Assembly: GCA_949987705.1 (NCBI GenBank)
Contig: OX465281.1
Coordinates: 99,728,326 to 99,792,325, forward strand
Length of the DNA stretch: 64,000 nucleotides
Origin: Thereva unica
Taxonomy: Eukaryota > Arthropoda > Insecta > Diptera > Therevidae
Reading direction: 5' to 3'
A program made the translations under genes and the position numbers. Within the stretch, counting starts at the first letter, position 1. Each line of letters opens with the position of its first letter. The notes under the pieces are model-generated. The model saw only the letters and a list, made by a program, of their open reading frames with translations. It searched no databases and had not been told where the DNA came from. Of this stretch, positions 1 through 10,429 are shown piece by piece.

Positions 1-259
1 GTTGCGAGTTTTCTTTGAAATTTCATCTTGTTTACTTTTACCCGTTATATTCTTTTGTGAAAATTAAGGGGAATACCCGTCGACCATCGTTGCGATATTT
101 CTTTTGATGGATTTATTGAAATTTTCATTAAAGGGTAGTTTGAAGTTATTTGAGTATAAAGTGCAGAAGATCCTGAGTTTCGAATTTTTTATTATTTTCA
201 ACCAAGTTTTTATAGTGTTCAATTAATTTCTAGTGTTTTTTAAATCATTAATTTACAAA
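1..259 (+). other. Leader of the Tigger-type element
   Basis: AT-rich sequence with no ORF lies upstream of the transposase start at 260. A short GC-richer stretch near 70-95 (GGGGAATACCCG) recalls the sub-terminal part of Tigger ends. The terminal repeat itself is not visible, so the element probably begins left of the window. Confidence 0.35.
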
Positions 260-2003
260 ATGTCTGCCGAAAATCAAAAGATAGTTAAAAAAGGTGTACA
301 ATTTCAATTGAAACAAAAGTAAAAATTTTGGACCGACTAAAGAAAGGAGAAAAATTATCAGTTGTTGCAAAGACAGAGAACTTGAACGAAGCTTCTATTC
401 GTACAATAAGAAAGAATGAAGAAAAAATAAGAGAGTATGCATCAATAATACCTTTAGGTGTTAAACGAAGTTTTTGTTCAACAAATGTAAATATTATCAA
501 TACTGAGAAAGCACTTTCAATATGGATTGATGATTGTGTAAATAAAAGAGTGCCTTTGAGCGGGAACATTATCAAACAAAAAGCGCTTAAGATTTATAAA
601 CATTTACAAGAACACCAGGAAACTACCACAGACCAACAATCGCAATCATTTTGTGCAAGTAAAGGCTGGATGGAAAGGTTTAAAGCAAGGTACTCTCTAC
701 ACAATATCAGCCTCCACGGAGAATGTGCTTCTGCAGATGTAGAGGCTGCTCGTCAATTTACAACAAAACTGCACACAATTGTTAAAGATGAATGTTATGC
801 AGCGGACCAAATTTTTAATGCCGATGAGACTGGTTTAAACTAGAAAAAACTGCCATCTCGTACTGTATATTTCAAAAAACCAGAACTCTATGCCTGGATA
901 CAAAATATCTAAGGAAAGGATCACTCTTCTCTTATGCAGTAATGCATCAGGAGATTTTTGTATGAAACCATTATTTACAAACAAATCAATGAATCCTCGC
1001 TCGTTGAAAAACTTAGATAAAGAGCAGCTACCGGTTTATTGGCGAGCTAACAATAAAGCTTGGATCACTTCATCTATGTTTGCAGATTGGTTTCGCAACT
1101 GTTTTGTGCCTGATGTAGAAGGATATTTAAAAAAGAAAAATTTGAGTTTCAAAGTATTACTACTACTAGACAACGCCCCTGGACATCCGAAGGAGTTAGA
1201 ACATCCAAATGTAAAGATTATATTTCTACCACCAAATACTACATCACTAATCCAGCCACTGGATCAAGGTGTAATATCAACATTTAAAGCATATTACATC
1301 CGAATTTCTTTTCAGTCCATTTTAGATAAGTTAGAAGCTGCAGAAAATAAGACACTTATCCAAGTTTGGAAAGAATTTTCAATCTTGGATTGCATTAATA
1401 CCTACTGTATCTTCAGCTGTAAGTGATCTTAAAGTTTCAACATTGAATGCCAGTTGGAAAGCTCTTTTACCGAATATTGTTTGTGAAGACTCCAATATTC
1501 CATGTAAGCACACCGAGTACAATCAGAAAATTAATATTGCACGTTCGATATCTGGTACAGGGTTTGATGATATGTCTGCTGAAGAGGTTGAGGAATTATT
1601 TTTAGAAAAAACATTGGATGAAGAAGATCTGGTAAGGCTTGTACAAGAATCCAATTCAAATTCAATGACTACAGAGGATACAGAACATTATGAGAATGTG
1701 TCTAAACAGAACTTTTCTATTAATGATGTTCAATATGCATTACATTTGGCAAACAAATTGGAGATGTTCTTAACAGAAAGGGATCCTTCCAAGGTACGGA
1801 AGACAACATTTGCAGCACAACTCAGGAAATGTATTAAGCCGTATGAAAATTATTTAGCGGAATTGCAACACAGGAATAAACCATCATGTAGTACTGCTAG
1901 ATATTCAGATGAAGACGAACCAAGCGATGTGGACATTCGGCCCCCTACAAGAAAATATCCTAGAATCATAACGTACTTAGATGACTCCAGTGATGATGAC
2001 TAG
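260..2003 (+). pseudogene. Broken Tigger/pogo (DDE_1) transposase
   Basis: This is the remains of a cut-and-paste transposase of the pogo/Tigger group, which would act in the nucleus on its own terminal repeats. The likely ATG is at 260 (MSAENQKIVKKG), but that frame stops near 317 and the homologous reading continues one frame over from about 318. An N-terminal helix-turn-helix (ASIRTIRKNEEK) is followed by a CENP-B-type second HTH (FCASKGWMERFKARYSLHNI). The first catalytic Asp lies in FNADETGL, just before a TAG stop at 841-843. After a frameshift near 850-890 the next frame holds DNAPGHP (second Asp, about 1169-1189) and SLIQPLDQGV (third Asp). Another frameshift near 1415-1443 leads into an acidic tail ending in DDSSDDD at 2003. 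At least three frame breaks and one stop make it inactive. The family assignment is firm. Confidence 0.9.
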
Positions 2004-2302
2004 AATTTTAATTGAAAAAAGTGATGCATTGGAAAATTTGTTTGTTTTATTTTTTATTTTTTTGTATTTTTCGTATTTTGATAAAAAAAATTTAAGATAA
2101 AATCAAAATTCATTTCAAAGTTAATTACTAATTAACTAATTCAAATTAATTTTTTTATGTAATACAAGATTCCTTAAAAGTGTTTAATACCAATATGAAT
2201 TCAAAAAATAAAAATTTTTAGTTTTATACATATTTAACAAAAACCAATTTAAAAACTAAAATTTTTTTTCCTTTCACACTTGAAACGGATTCTCGTTTTT
2301 TA
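2004..2302. other. AT-rich 3' flank of the Tigger transposase
   Basis: Strongly A/T-biased sequence with T and A runs and no coding potential that I can see. It is probably the 3' untranslated part of the Tigger element. Confidence 0.4.
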
Positions 2303-2375
2303 CAGTCTCCAACAACACGGTTTCAAAGAACACGGAACCAATTAATCGTGTTCTTCGGGGGTTACTACGGGTACT
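2303..2375 (+). repeat. Tigger-type terminal inverted repeat
   Basis: CAGTCTCCAACAACACGG at 2303, followed by a second AACACGG-type motif and CGTGTTCTTCGGGGGTTACT, matches the style of Tigger termini (CAGT..., repeated AACACGG, then a G run). It reads as a left end, yet only about 60 bases separate it from the stop codon of the minus-strand hAT gene. The two elements are therefore nested or joined at a deletion. I did not find its partner end. Confidence 0.5.
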
Positions 2376-4704
2376 TATTTCTCGAAAATGACTTTTTTCT
2401 CGATTTCATGGCGGCGAAATCATCAATAGTTTTCGTGAAATCAATTTTTCGTGCTCTTTCATTCTCGATCGACAGAACAGCTAGCCCATTTAATCTTTCC
2501 TGCCCCATTGAACTCCTCAAATAATTCTTTATGAGCTTCAATTTTGAGAATGATCGTTCAGCAGACGCTACAGTCACTGGGATAGTAAGGTACATTATAC
2601 AAGCAGTATAAATATCCGAAAAAGTTGACATCAACGAACTGTGTTCAATCATGAGAAAATCGGCCAGCTGTTTTACCGTTTTCATTTGCTTAATTTTTGA
2701 ATTGAAAGTAGATTTCATTGATAACAATTGTGCAGGAAAAGATGGTGATATGTAATCAGGAATTTTTCGAACAAATTTTTCTGCCTCTAAACTTATTTCG
2801 GCTTCATTTGAATTGGCTATGAATTGAGGTTGTACAATTTTGTATGTATCCATAATCGAAATCATTCCTTCAAATCTGTGTTTCAATTGTACACAAATTG
2901 TATCAATCATTGGATAAAAAATGGAAACTTTGAAACATTTTTCGGGATCGCTGAGCCTTTCATCTTCGCAAAGTTCATCAAAGTGCTTTCTAACTTGTTT
3001 TCTTCTCTTTTTTTCAAATGTGTTTGCAATATTTAACTTGACACACAATTCGGCAGCTTCTGAGCGGAATTCATCGAAAGAATGGCGAATATTCGTGACT
3101 TCTAAATAAGCATTTTCCAAATAATCTTTGGCTGAAAAAAGATCCAGTTCCTTTGCTTGAAGAGCTTGCGATGCAACGTTAACTTTCTGAAGGATTTTGC
3201 ATTGAATTATAAGCAATAATATGAAATCAAGTCTTTCTAATTTTTTCAAAAGTCCTGCAGCTTCATTTCTCTCGTCATTTTTTTTGCTCGTGAGTATTAT
3301 CCGTGACAAACTTTTGAGAACATGCCCGAATCTTGCTTTGAGTGCATAAACAGCATCATGCCGACCAGGCCAACGAGTTGGATTTAGAGTTTTCAGGATG
3401 ATCCTGGGATTTTCTGAAAACTCATCATCATTTAAAAGTTGGAGATCTTTCCAGCGAACAATACTTTTCCCGAAAAAATTGTATACGTCCTGGATCACCT
3501 CGAAAAAACGGTTTATTTCAGGATTGTGTTTCACTGCATCATTCAGTACTAAAGCCAAGTTATGCGCTGCACAATGAACATAATAAGCATAAGGAGCTGA
3601 ATCTCTAACCCGTTTTTGAACGCCACTTAATTCACCGCTCATGACAGATGCGCCATCGTAGGTTTGCCCACAACATTTTTTAATGTCTAATCCTTTTTTT
3701 TCAACTACATCAAGAATTTGTTCTGAAAGCTTGTCTGCACCTGGATTTTTTATTTCTAGAAACCCTGTAAATACTTCACATATTTTGAGCTCCAAAGGTT
3801 TACCAAAACTATCGTAAATAATTTGAACATACCGAAAAATTTGACTCAGTTGATCAACTTTACTTTTGTCTTGAGTTGAATCTAAAACTAATGCGAAAAA
3901 AAGAGCATTTTTTAATTCATTTTCAATTTCAAGATTTACTTGTTTTGCAAGGACCGATATGAATTCATTTTGTGATGTTGGGCTCAAGTAATTTATCGAT
4001 CCACTCGGTAGCTGTATCAATTCATGCATGACGGGATCATACTTAGCAAGAAGTTCCACGACGGATAAAAAATTGCCTTTTCCAGAATCCGTTATTTTAT
4101 CGCTTCTCCCACGAAAAGCAAGGTTACAAGAAGCTAACATAAGTGTTACATCGAGGGTTCGCTCAATCACCTTACGCCAAAAATTTTGCTTGCGTTTGAA
4201 ATCTTCTTCCAGTGCTTCCTCCATCGTTCCACATTTCCGCCATTGTTCGTATAATAAACACGAAGTTGTATGATTTTGTGAAGCTTCGTAAGATTTGATC
4301 TTTACCGAAATGTGTCCCCAGTCTCTTACACCACTGGTTGACCACGGGTTTTGTGGTACAGCAACTTTTTCCTGGGGAAATAACCAACAAGGTTGGCAAT
4401 AAGCGCAATCCAACTCCGAAGAAAAGCACAGCCAATTTCTAGTCAGCTTTAATCCAGATTTGGCGATGTGGTAGTAATAGGCATTCGAGAAGCAACGGTT
4501 ATCTTGATTTTTATCACGTGGAAAAGGTCCTTGCGGTTGATTTGGACCAGATAAAATCATCGCATGCTTGATATTGGTATCAGTAATTACCGCCGGAAAA
4601 ACATTACTCGAAGTAGAAGGTTCATCATGGCGTGAACGTGAGTTTGGTGTCGAAAGTGATATCTGAAAAAATTCGAACCCACGCGAGTTAAACTTGAGAC
4701 ACAT
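2365..4704 (-). CDS. hAT-superfamily transposase, ZMYM1-like
   Basis: A long uninterrupted reading frame (779 codons from the first in-frame ATG) encodes a hAT-type transposase. A TTF-type zinc finger lies at about residues 70-111 (RNWLCFSSELDCAYCQPCWLF). A DUF4371/RNase H-like core follows with TYDGASVMSGELSGVQ and HCAAHNLALVLNDAV. The hAT dimerisation region is near residues 700-745 (TVASAERSFSKLKLIKNYLR). The true start is probably not the ATG at 4704: a good acceptor (TTTTTTCAG, reading minus) lies just inside the ORF at about 4662, and a typical N-terminal exon sits upstream at 5341-5506. No stops or frameshifts are seen in the main exon, so it may be young or domesticated. No terminal repeats or 8-bp duplication were identified, so mobility is uncertain. 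Confidence 0.88.
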   Translation of the reverse strand: MCLKFNSRGFEFFQISLSTPNSRSRHDEPSTSSNVFPAVITDTNIKHAMILSGPNQPQGPFPRDKNQDNRCFSNAYYYHIAKSGLKLTRNWLCFSSELDCAYCQPCWLFPQEKVAVPQNPWSTSGVRDWGHISVKIKSYEASQNHTTSCLLYEQWRKCGTMEEALEEDFKRKQNFWRKVIERTLDVTLMLASCNLAFRGRSDKITDSGKGNFLSVVELLAKYDPVMHELIQLPSGSINYLSPTSQNEFISVLAKQVNLEIENELKNALFFALVLDSTQDKSKVDQLSQIFRYVQIIYDSFGKPLELKICEVFTGFLEIKNPGADKLSEQILDVVEKKGLDIKKCCGQTYDGASVMSGELSGVQKRVRDSAPYAYYVHCAAHNLALVLNDAVKHNPEINRFFEVIQDVYNFFGKSIVRWKDLQLLNDDEFSENPRIILKTLNPTRWPGRHDAVYALKARFGHVLKSLSRIILTSKKNDERNEAAGLLKKLERLDFILLLIIQCKILQKVNVASQALQAKELDLFSAKDYLENAYLEVTNIRHSFDEFRSEAAELCVKLNIANTFEKKRRKQVRKHFDELCEDERLSDPEKCFKVSIFYPMIDTICVQLKHRFEGMISIMDTYKIVQPQFIANSNEAEISLEAEKFVRKIPDYISPSFPAQLLSMKSTFNSKIKQMKTVKQLADFLMIEHSSLMSTFSDIYTACIMYLTIPVTVASAERSFSKLKLIKNYLRSSMGQERLNGLAVLSIENERARKIDFTKTIDDFAAMKSRKKSFSRNKYP

Positions 4705-5075
4705 AAAAAAAAATTATGATGGTAAAATATCAAAAAAGCCTAAGTCTGCAACTGTGCTCTTAAAATTTAAAGTTGTCAAAAAAGAGTGACTTATTTGATT
4801 AATCAATGAATTACTATAAAAATTCCCAATCGAAATATTTCTTTAGTCAAATCAAAAACGAGAACGAACAGCTCGGGACCGAGTCTCATTCACTCAAGAG
4901 CATAGGAGGCTCCCACTCTTGAAAATAATGCGCAAAGCAAAATAAGCGAGAGGCAGTCGTAGCCAGATAGTCGAACGAGTCGGACTAAGAAAGCATAGCT
5001 TTGAAGTTGTGGGATGCGCAAAAGAAGGGAGGGAATTTTCCGTGTTGGCTGCACATTGTGGTGTTTCTGTCTTAC

Positions 5076-5144
5076 CATCAGTATTGACCGGAATCGTTTC
5101 TTTATCCGAAGAAATTGAGCAATAACTTTCGATCTCCTGGAAGG
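5076..5144 (-). CDS. Possible middle exon of the hAT transposase gene
   Basis: Reading minus, TTGTCAG|CC opens and GATG|GTAAGA closes a 69-base open segment in frame with the end of the upstream exon. Joining it straight to the main exon at about 4661 leaves a frame mismatch, so one junction is misplaced, another small exon exists, or the gene has a small lesion. The remaining sequence between 4705 and 5340 shows no other coding signal. Confidence 0.35.
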
Positions 5145-5340
5145 CTGACAATAGATGAAACAAATATATTACTTTTCATCAATCAAAAACAAAAATTAAG
5201 CTTTAAATTATGCGTTTGTCAATCTATGCAGCTTTAATCTACGTGAAAATTTGAAATATGAAATATGTACCAATTTACAATTTACGTTCTATTATGAGCG
5301 AATTCTTTCAATATTATAGAAATTAATAAACTATATTTAC

Positions 5341-5506
5341 CGTCATTTTCATCGACATTTTTTTCTGGGACAATGTTTGTGTCTTCTTCACTTATGTTAA
5401 CTCTTGTTAACCATGATGTCAGTTTTTTAGTATTTTCAACACTTGCACTTTCTTTACGTTTTTTTTCGGCTCTTTTTTGATGACCACTTGGATAGCAACG
5501 CTTCAT
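5341..5506 (-). CDS. N-terminal exon of the hAT transposase gene
   Basis: The exon starts MKRCYPSGHQKRAEKKRKES and continues through KKLTSWLTRVN. A basic lead (KR-YPSG-KR-KK) followed by a short hydrophobic motif is the usual beginning of ZMYM1-like hAT proteins. It ends at a donor reading GACG|GTAAAT on the minus strand. The exon is 166 bases with an open frame. Its position and orientation fit splicing to the 2365-4661 exon. Confidence 0.6.
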
Positions 5507-5682
5507 ATTGCAACGAAAATCGTTATTATTATTGTATCCCACAATGCCTGCATGTAACACGGTTTAACACAAACAGCGTGCTAAGCAATGCTGAGTTTTT
5601 TGCACTGTTACTCGAAGTTAGTGTCGCTCGTACAACGCGAGAGCACGAGAAGCTTAAAACAAAAGAGCGTTGTGCCTAATGT

Positions 5683-5795
5683 GGGCGTCAAGCGTTGAGC
5701 GTTAAGTGTTTTCAATGCAACAGAAAGAGAGCGACTATATTTCTTTCTCTGTATGTTGCATTGTAAAAACTTAAAGCTCGACGCTTGACGCTCCC
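5683..5795. repeat. Foldback repeat, copy 1
   Basis: GGGCGTCAAGCG at the left pairs with CGCTTGACGCTCCC at the right. The arms continue inward (AATGCAACAG against TGTATGTTGCATT), giving a ~113-bp near-palindrome with no coding capacity. A second copy lies 32 bases downstream. Confidence 0.7.
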
Positions 5796-5826
5796 ATGAA
5801 ATCTCTACTTAAAGGTCTTATTCATA

Positions 5827-5949
5827 GGGCGTCAAGCGTCGAGCGTCAAGTTTGTACTGGTTTTTACGAAACAGAAAGAGAACGATAAATTTCTGGACTT
5901 GTCTGTTGCATTGTAAAAAACTTTACGCCCAATGCCTGACGCTCATCCC
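5827..5949. repeat. Foldback repeat, copy 2
   Basis: The same design as copy 1: GGGCGTCAAGCGTCGAGCG opens, TGCCTGACGCTCATCCCA closes, and GTTGCATTGTAAAAAAC lies in the right arm. The copy is diverged, so the pair is not a very recent duplication. Confidence 0.65.
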
Positions 5950-5962
5950 ATGACTACTACTT

Positions 5963-5994
5963 AATGCATGTAAATGCATGCATGCATGCATGCA
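5963..5994. repeat. ATGC microsatellite
   Basis: Repeated ATGC/TGCA units are visible at the end of the foldback pair. Confidence 0.8.
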
Positions 5995-6101
5995 GAGCCC
6001 GCTGTCATTCCGTCTGTTTGTCCGGGATAAACGCAAAAAGTCCTGCACTGATTATATTAATTTTCTCCAAATATATCAAAAATAACCTAACTTAGATTAT
6101 A

Positions 6102-6682
6102 GGCTATTTAAATTTCTAATATTTAGTTCCTAAAAGAAATTATTAATAACTTTTACTTCGTTGGCGAGGGGGTTGGTGGAGGAATATTTTTGTTTACATA
6201 TGAAAAGTCGGTTGTGAGATTAGGTTTCATATTTTACCCAAGTCTCTATAGTAACCAAAAAGTTGCTCATTATTTTAACCAATAACCAAAAATTGCTCAA
6301 ATTGCTCTAAAGAAGAACAAGCATATGTTATTATTCATGAAAACTTTTAACAAATAAATAATATTAGAATAGTGAAAAAGGCATAAATTAAGGCTATTTA
6401 AATTTCTAATGTTAAGTCCCCAAAAGAAACTATTAATATCTTTTATTGCGTTGGCGAGGGGGTTGGTGGAGGAATATTTTTGTTTACATATGAAAAGTCG
6501 GTTGTGAGATTAGGTTTCATATTTTACCCAAGTCTCTATAGTAACAAAAAAATTACTCATTATTTTAACCAATAACCAAAAATTGCTCAATTTTCTCTAA
6601 AGAAGAACAAGAATATGTTATTATTCATGAAAACTTTTAACAAATAAATAAAAATAGAATAGTGAAAAAGGCATAAATTAAA
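6102..6682. repeat. Tandem duplication, two ~291-bp units
   Basis: GGCTATTTAAATTTCTAAT opens a unit at about 6102 and again at about 6392. Both units contain GTTGGCGAGGGGGTTGGTGG, CGGTTGTGAGATTAGG and end in AGTGAAAAAGGCATAAATTA. Scattered substitutions show moderate age. There is no ORF. It lies inside or beside the Helitron remnant. Confidence 0.85.
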
Positions 6683-6964
6683 ATAAATTATAATTCACTT
6701 TAGAATTTGGAAGATGCGACAAATTCGAAATAGAAGTTTGATGGCTAATTTTACCTCAAATAGAGGGCCATCTTTCGATCGGTAGATTATTCAAAAAGCT
6801 TCAATAACATTTCCAATGGGATTTTCTCTAGACTATGTGAAGTGAAAAAGAAGATAAAGCGGAAAAACGAAAACTTAAATGTTTAAAAAAATAGTGAAGA
6901 TGTACAAAAATTGATAGTTTTGTTGTTTTAAAGAAAAAAGAAAAAACTGAAAAGATTTAAATTG

Positions 6965-7195
6965 ATAAAAGGGAAGTTTTGATGGTTAAGAGTGAAAAGT
7001 GGAAAAAAGATAAGTGAAGTGGATTTAAAAAAACTTACGAAAAGGGCGAAACCCCAAGTTTTGTTCCTTTTTTGCATAATTTTCAGTACGTAATAAGTTC
7101 ATATACGGTTAAAAGTGAAAAGTGGAAAAAAGGAGCAGAAAAAAGTGAAGCGGATTTATAAAAACCTATGAAAAGGGCGAAATCTCAAGTTTTTT
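6965..7195. repeat. Degenerate duplication, ~120-bp units
   Basis: Two versions of AGTGAAAAGTGGAAAAAAG...GTGAAG(T/C)GGATTTA...GAAAAGGGCGAAA occur at about 6989 and 7110. The stretch is purine-rich and non-coding. Confidence 0.6.
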
Positions 7196-7329
7196 TGCAT
7201 AATTTGGTGAGGGAAAATTTCCTGAAATAAACAATAATCATGAAATCGTATTTCCGCCTACTCTTTGCGAAGTCCTTACGCATACCGAAACATTGATTAA
7301 AGAAATCTATGAAGATGTAGAAGACATTA

Positions 7330-7948
7330 ATTCAAAAGAAGATTCGTGATTCTGCGAAAGGGTCATTCTGGCTCCTAAAATTGAAGAAGTAGCCCTCCTT
7401 AACAAAATAATTTTAGACAAAATTCCTGGTGCTCTAACTACATATAGCTCAATAGACTCGGTCTGTGTACTGGACGATGCAGTACATTATCCTGTGGAGT
7501 TTTTAAATAGTATAACAGTCCCTGGTCTTCCTGCACATTAAATACATCTTAAAGTGAATGTACCCGTTCTTTTACTCCGTAATTTAAATCCACCAAAATT
7601 GTGCAATGGTACTAGATTGTCGCATTACACAAGAATTTAATTGAAGCTACAATTTTAACGGGTTGTGGGAAAGGCGAAAATGTGCTTATACCTAGGATAC
7701 CTAAAATTCCGAGTAATTAATTTAAATTCAAACGCTTACACTTCCCTGTTACCTTATGTTCCGCGATGACGATTAATAAGTCTCAGGGCCAAACATTAGG
7801 AAAAGTGGGAATTGATTTAAGTAAAAATTGCTTTACTCAGGGACAACTATACGTTGCATGCTCTCGAGTCAGCAACTCAACAAACTTAATAATTTATGCC
7901 CCAAACAATAAAACGCAGAACATTGTCTATAGAGAGGCATTAAAATAA
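7330..7948 (+). pseudogene. Helitron Pif1-type helicase, C-terminal remnant
   Basis: The end of a Rep/helicase Helitron protein is recognisable. ILAPKIEEVALLNKIILDKI is followed by HYPVEFLNSITVPGLP, a TAA near 7539, then VPVLLLRNLNPPKLCNGTRL. The final open segment begins at 7766 (MTINKSQGQTLGKVGIDLS) and includes GQLYVACSRVS, the late Pif1 motifs. Stops and frameshifts separate the blocks and the Rep and upstream helicase parts are missing, so this is a dead fragment. It lies about 260 bases upstream of a Helitron 3' terminus in the same orientation, as expected. Confidence 0.88.
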
Positions 7949-8210
7949 AAGTGTTGTTATAAGAGCAATTTTGAAAAATTATAAAAAAATAATTTCGGTT
8001 AAGTCCGGTCCACGCCGGCTAATTTCAGTTTGATATGCTTGCCCAGTTGTCTATTGTACGTCTTTCGATAGGAGTCGCTTAACATCAAATTTAAAAAAAA
8101 GTATTTTAATAGGTACCTATTCAAAATAAATTTTTGAAGATTTGTTCTTTTACCTCTTTATACTTTTTTCCTACCGTGGACTGTGCACACATAGTCTTTT
8201 TTTATTTAAA

Positions 8211-8241
8211 GGCGTTGCAAAGCACGCGGGTTTTTTGCTAG
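8211..8241 (+). mobile_element. Helitron 3' terminus
   Basis: GGCGTTGCAAAGCACGCGGG forms an imperfect GC hairpin followed by a T run and CTAG at 8238-8241, then a T. A hairpin a few bases before CTRR is the Helitron 3' signature. The 5' end was not located. Confidence 0.75.
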
Positions 8242-8512
8242 TATGTAATAAAATCATAAGCTCTCTAACAAAGCAGCGTTCATTAAAAAAAGGGTTCTCG
8301 AAAACATTTTCTATTAGATACTAATAAGAGCGTTCTAGAAAAAAAAGTTTCCCAGGGGCCCTTTCCATAAAAAAGTAGATCCAATTTTATACAATGTTAT
8401 AAAAACGTTATCGAAGATCTTTTCTAGCTCATACTTTAAAACGAATTCTAAAAAAAAAATCTTCGGGGGCCCCTCAGGGCCGGGGGCCCTGGTGCGCCGC
8501 ACCGCCTGAACA

Positions 8513-9277
8513 TGCCTAGTTACGGCGCTGCTTTTGAGGAATCCTAGACACTGGGATGCTTGTTTAGCACTTTGGAATATGTGGTTATTCCAGCGCAGAT
8601 CTTCAGCTAATGTTACGCCTAGGATGTTTAGAGACGGTCCTGCCGTTACGGTCTTGTTGTCCACTGAAATAGAAAGCGGTTCGGTGCAAGTTTTATTGGA
8701 GATGAGACAGTACTTCGTTTTTGATGCATTGAATTCGCGGCCCCATTCAAGAATTCGTTCGATGTCCCTGTTGATTGAATTGGACAACAGTTGGCGATGA
8801 TGTAGACAAGGGCTGGCACGCGCTTGTGTTACATTATCAAAACCATAGGAGTAACGTAGAGTACCGTCATCAGCAAAGCTGTGGAGTGAGTTGGAGGGGA
8901 CTGAGAGCAGGTCATTTATAAAAACTAGGAAGAGAGCTGGTGATAGAATTGAGCCCTGGGGAACACCTGCGGAGATGTGGTGGGGGTCGCATTCGACGCC
9001 ATCCAATACTACCTTGATTGAACGGCCTGAAAGGAAGCTCTCAGTCCAGTTCTTCAGAACAGAGTCAATACCAATAGCTTGGAATTTAGCCAACAGAGCG
9101 GGATGCCATAATTTGTCAAAAGCCTTGGAGATATTCAGAGCAACCAGACTAGATTCACCAAATCGGTGTATACTTCGGCTGAGGTACTCCGTTAGGCAAA
9201 CAAGGAGGTCGCCAGTAGATCTTTTCGATCTAAAGCCGTATTGTTTGTCGTTCAATATTTGGAGAGAATATAAGTAA
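8513..9277 (-). pseudogene. Jockey-like LINE reverse transcriptase, truncated
   Basis: Reading minus, NDKQYGFRSKRSTGD is followed by VALNISKAFDKLWH (the usual first Asp of this motif replaced by Asn), GVPQGSILSPALFLVFINDL and FADDGTLRYS. These are the canonical RT blocks of a Jockey/CR1-type non-LTR retrotransposon. Homology ends at about VTRHVQAV (near 8513), after which the frame runs into a GC-rich segment (GGGGGCCC motifs, 8464-8505) and AT-rich sequence unrelated to RT. The 3' part of the element is missing. Confidence 0.9.
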
Positions 9278-9284
9278 TTGCTAT

Positions 9285-10165
9285 TGGGCGGTAGTTAGTA
9301 GGGTCACTAGCTTCACCTTCATAGGGGGAATTTTATCGGGGCCAGTGGCGGGGCGGTGTCCAGCTCTTTGAGACACTTATACAATTCACGCGTCCTGAAG
9401 AAAACTATCCATTGAGTGAGTGGAACACTCGATGGTGGGGGTTGCATGTCAGCATCGGGTAAGAAAGAATTCTCGGCGAACAGAAGTGCAAGTAGATCGG
9501 CCTTGGGGGCTGAGGTAAGAAAAAGATCAAGGAGGTGTGCCCCTTGTCCCGCAGCAGGAACACGCGTACGCAGTTTCACTATTTGGTGCAGGTTATTGGT
9601 CTCAGCAAAGAGCTTGGCATCCCTGCCAGAAACACTGGTGCCATTCGAGTAATTCAGCCAATTTACGTTGTGAACGTTGAAATCACCCGCAACAATGATT
9701 TCGCACTCCGGATGGGAGGATAAAAATTCGGAGATATTTTCGGAGATAGCGTCGAATGCTAATAAGGAGGCTTCATTACTAATATTAGGACTCCTGTATA
9801 GAAAACAGAAGAAAGTGACGTGATTACGAAGTGAAATTTTAATACCGAGATGGTTAAAATCAGTTCATGTACTGCTGCACACCTTCTTTTCTAATATAAA
9901 TGGCAATTCCCCTATTTGGGGAGAGATTATGCACTAAAGTGTACTCGGAAACCTGATAACAATCTAGACAATCGTTAGGTAAAATCTGGGTTTCCCTTAG
10001 TGCGAAAATTAGGGGAGAATAAGTGTTGAGATGGCACAACACGGAATAGAAATTCGTTTTTAACCCACGGATATTGGTAAAGTCGATACAAAAATTATTG
10101 TATCGTAGCTTTGTGTACACAAGGTTGCAAGCGCCAGTTGCAACGGGCAGTGCCATTGTCATCAC
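9285..10165 (-). pseudogene. Jockey-like LINE endonuclease region, decayed
   Basis: This is upstream of the RT on the same strand. The N-terminal part (10165-9860) reads NFCIDFTNIRGLKTNF and PLIFALRETQI, the APE-type endonuclease start with its catalytic Glu in RETQ. A later segment (9579-9319) corresponds to the linker before RT. Several frame breaks separate these parts. Together with the RT remnant this is one decayed element of at least 1.6 kb lying in the presumed intron of the painless-like gene. Confidence 0.8.
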
Positions 10166-10186
10166 CGTCGGGATTAACGGGATGCG

Positions 10187-10219
10187 CCTTGCTGGAGTGT
10201 TATGCCTCCTAAAGCAAGG
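10187..10219 (-). other. Conserved hairpin in the LINE leader
   Basis: On the + strand CCTTGC, T, GGAG, loop TGTTATGC, CTCC, bulge TAAA, GCAAGG folds into two stacked stems. The GGAG-TGTTATGC-CTCC core is identical to one inside the SINE at 19166-19202, where the outer stem has a different sequence that still pairs. Confidence 0.6.
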
Positions 10220-10429
10220 AGAATCCCGTCAGCTGACCGACACCGGCTCTGACACCGGCAGTGCCTTGAACGGGTGTGCGAAAGGGGAAAGAAATTTACA
10301 TTTACTGTCCGTCTGTCTCCGTTACATCCACTGTTGCTTTGATGACACCTTCACTATACACTAAAATCACAGCAGCTGTTTAGTTATTTTAAATCTTTTG
10401 CACTTCACGTCACAATTAATTAATTAATT

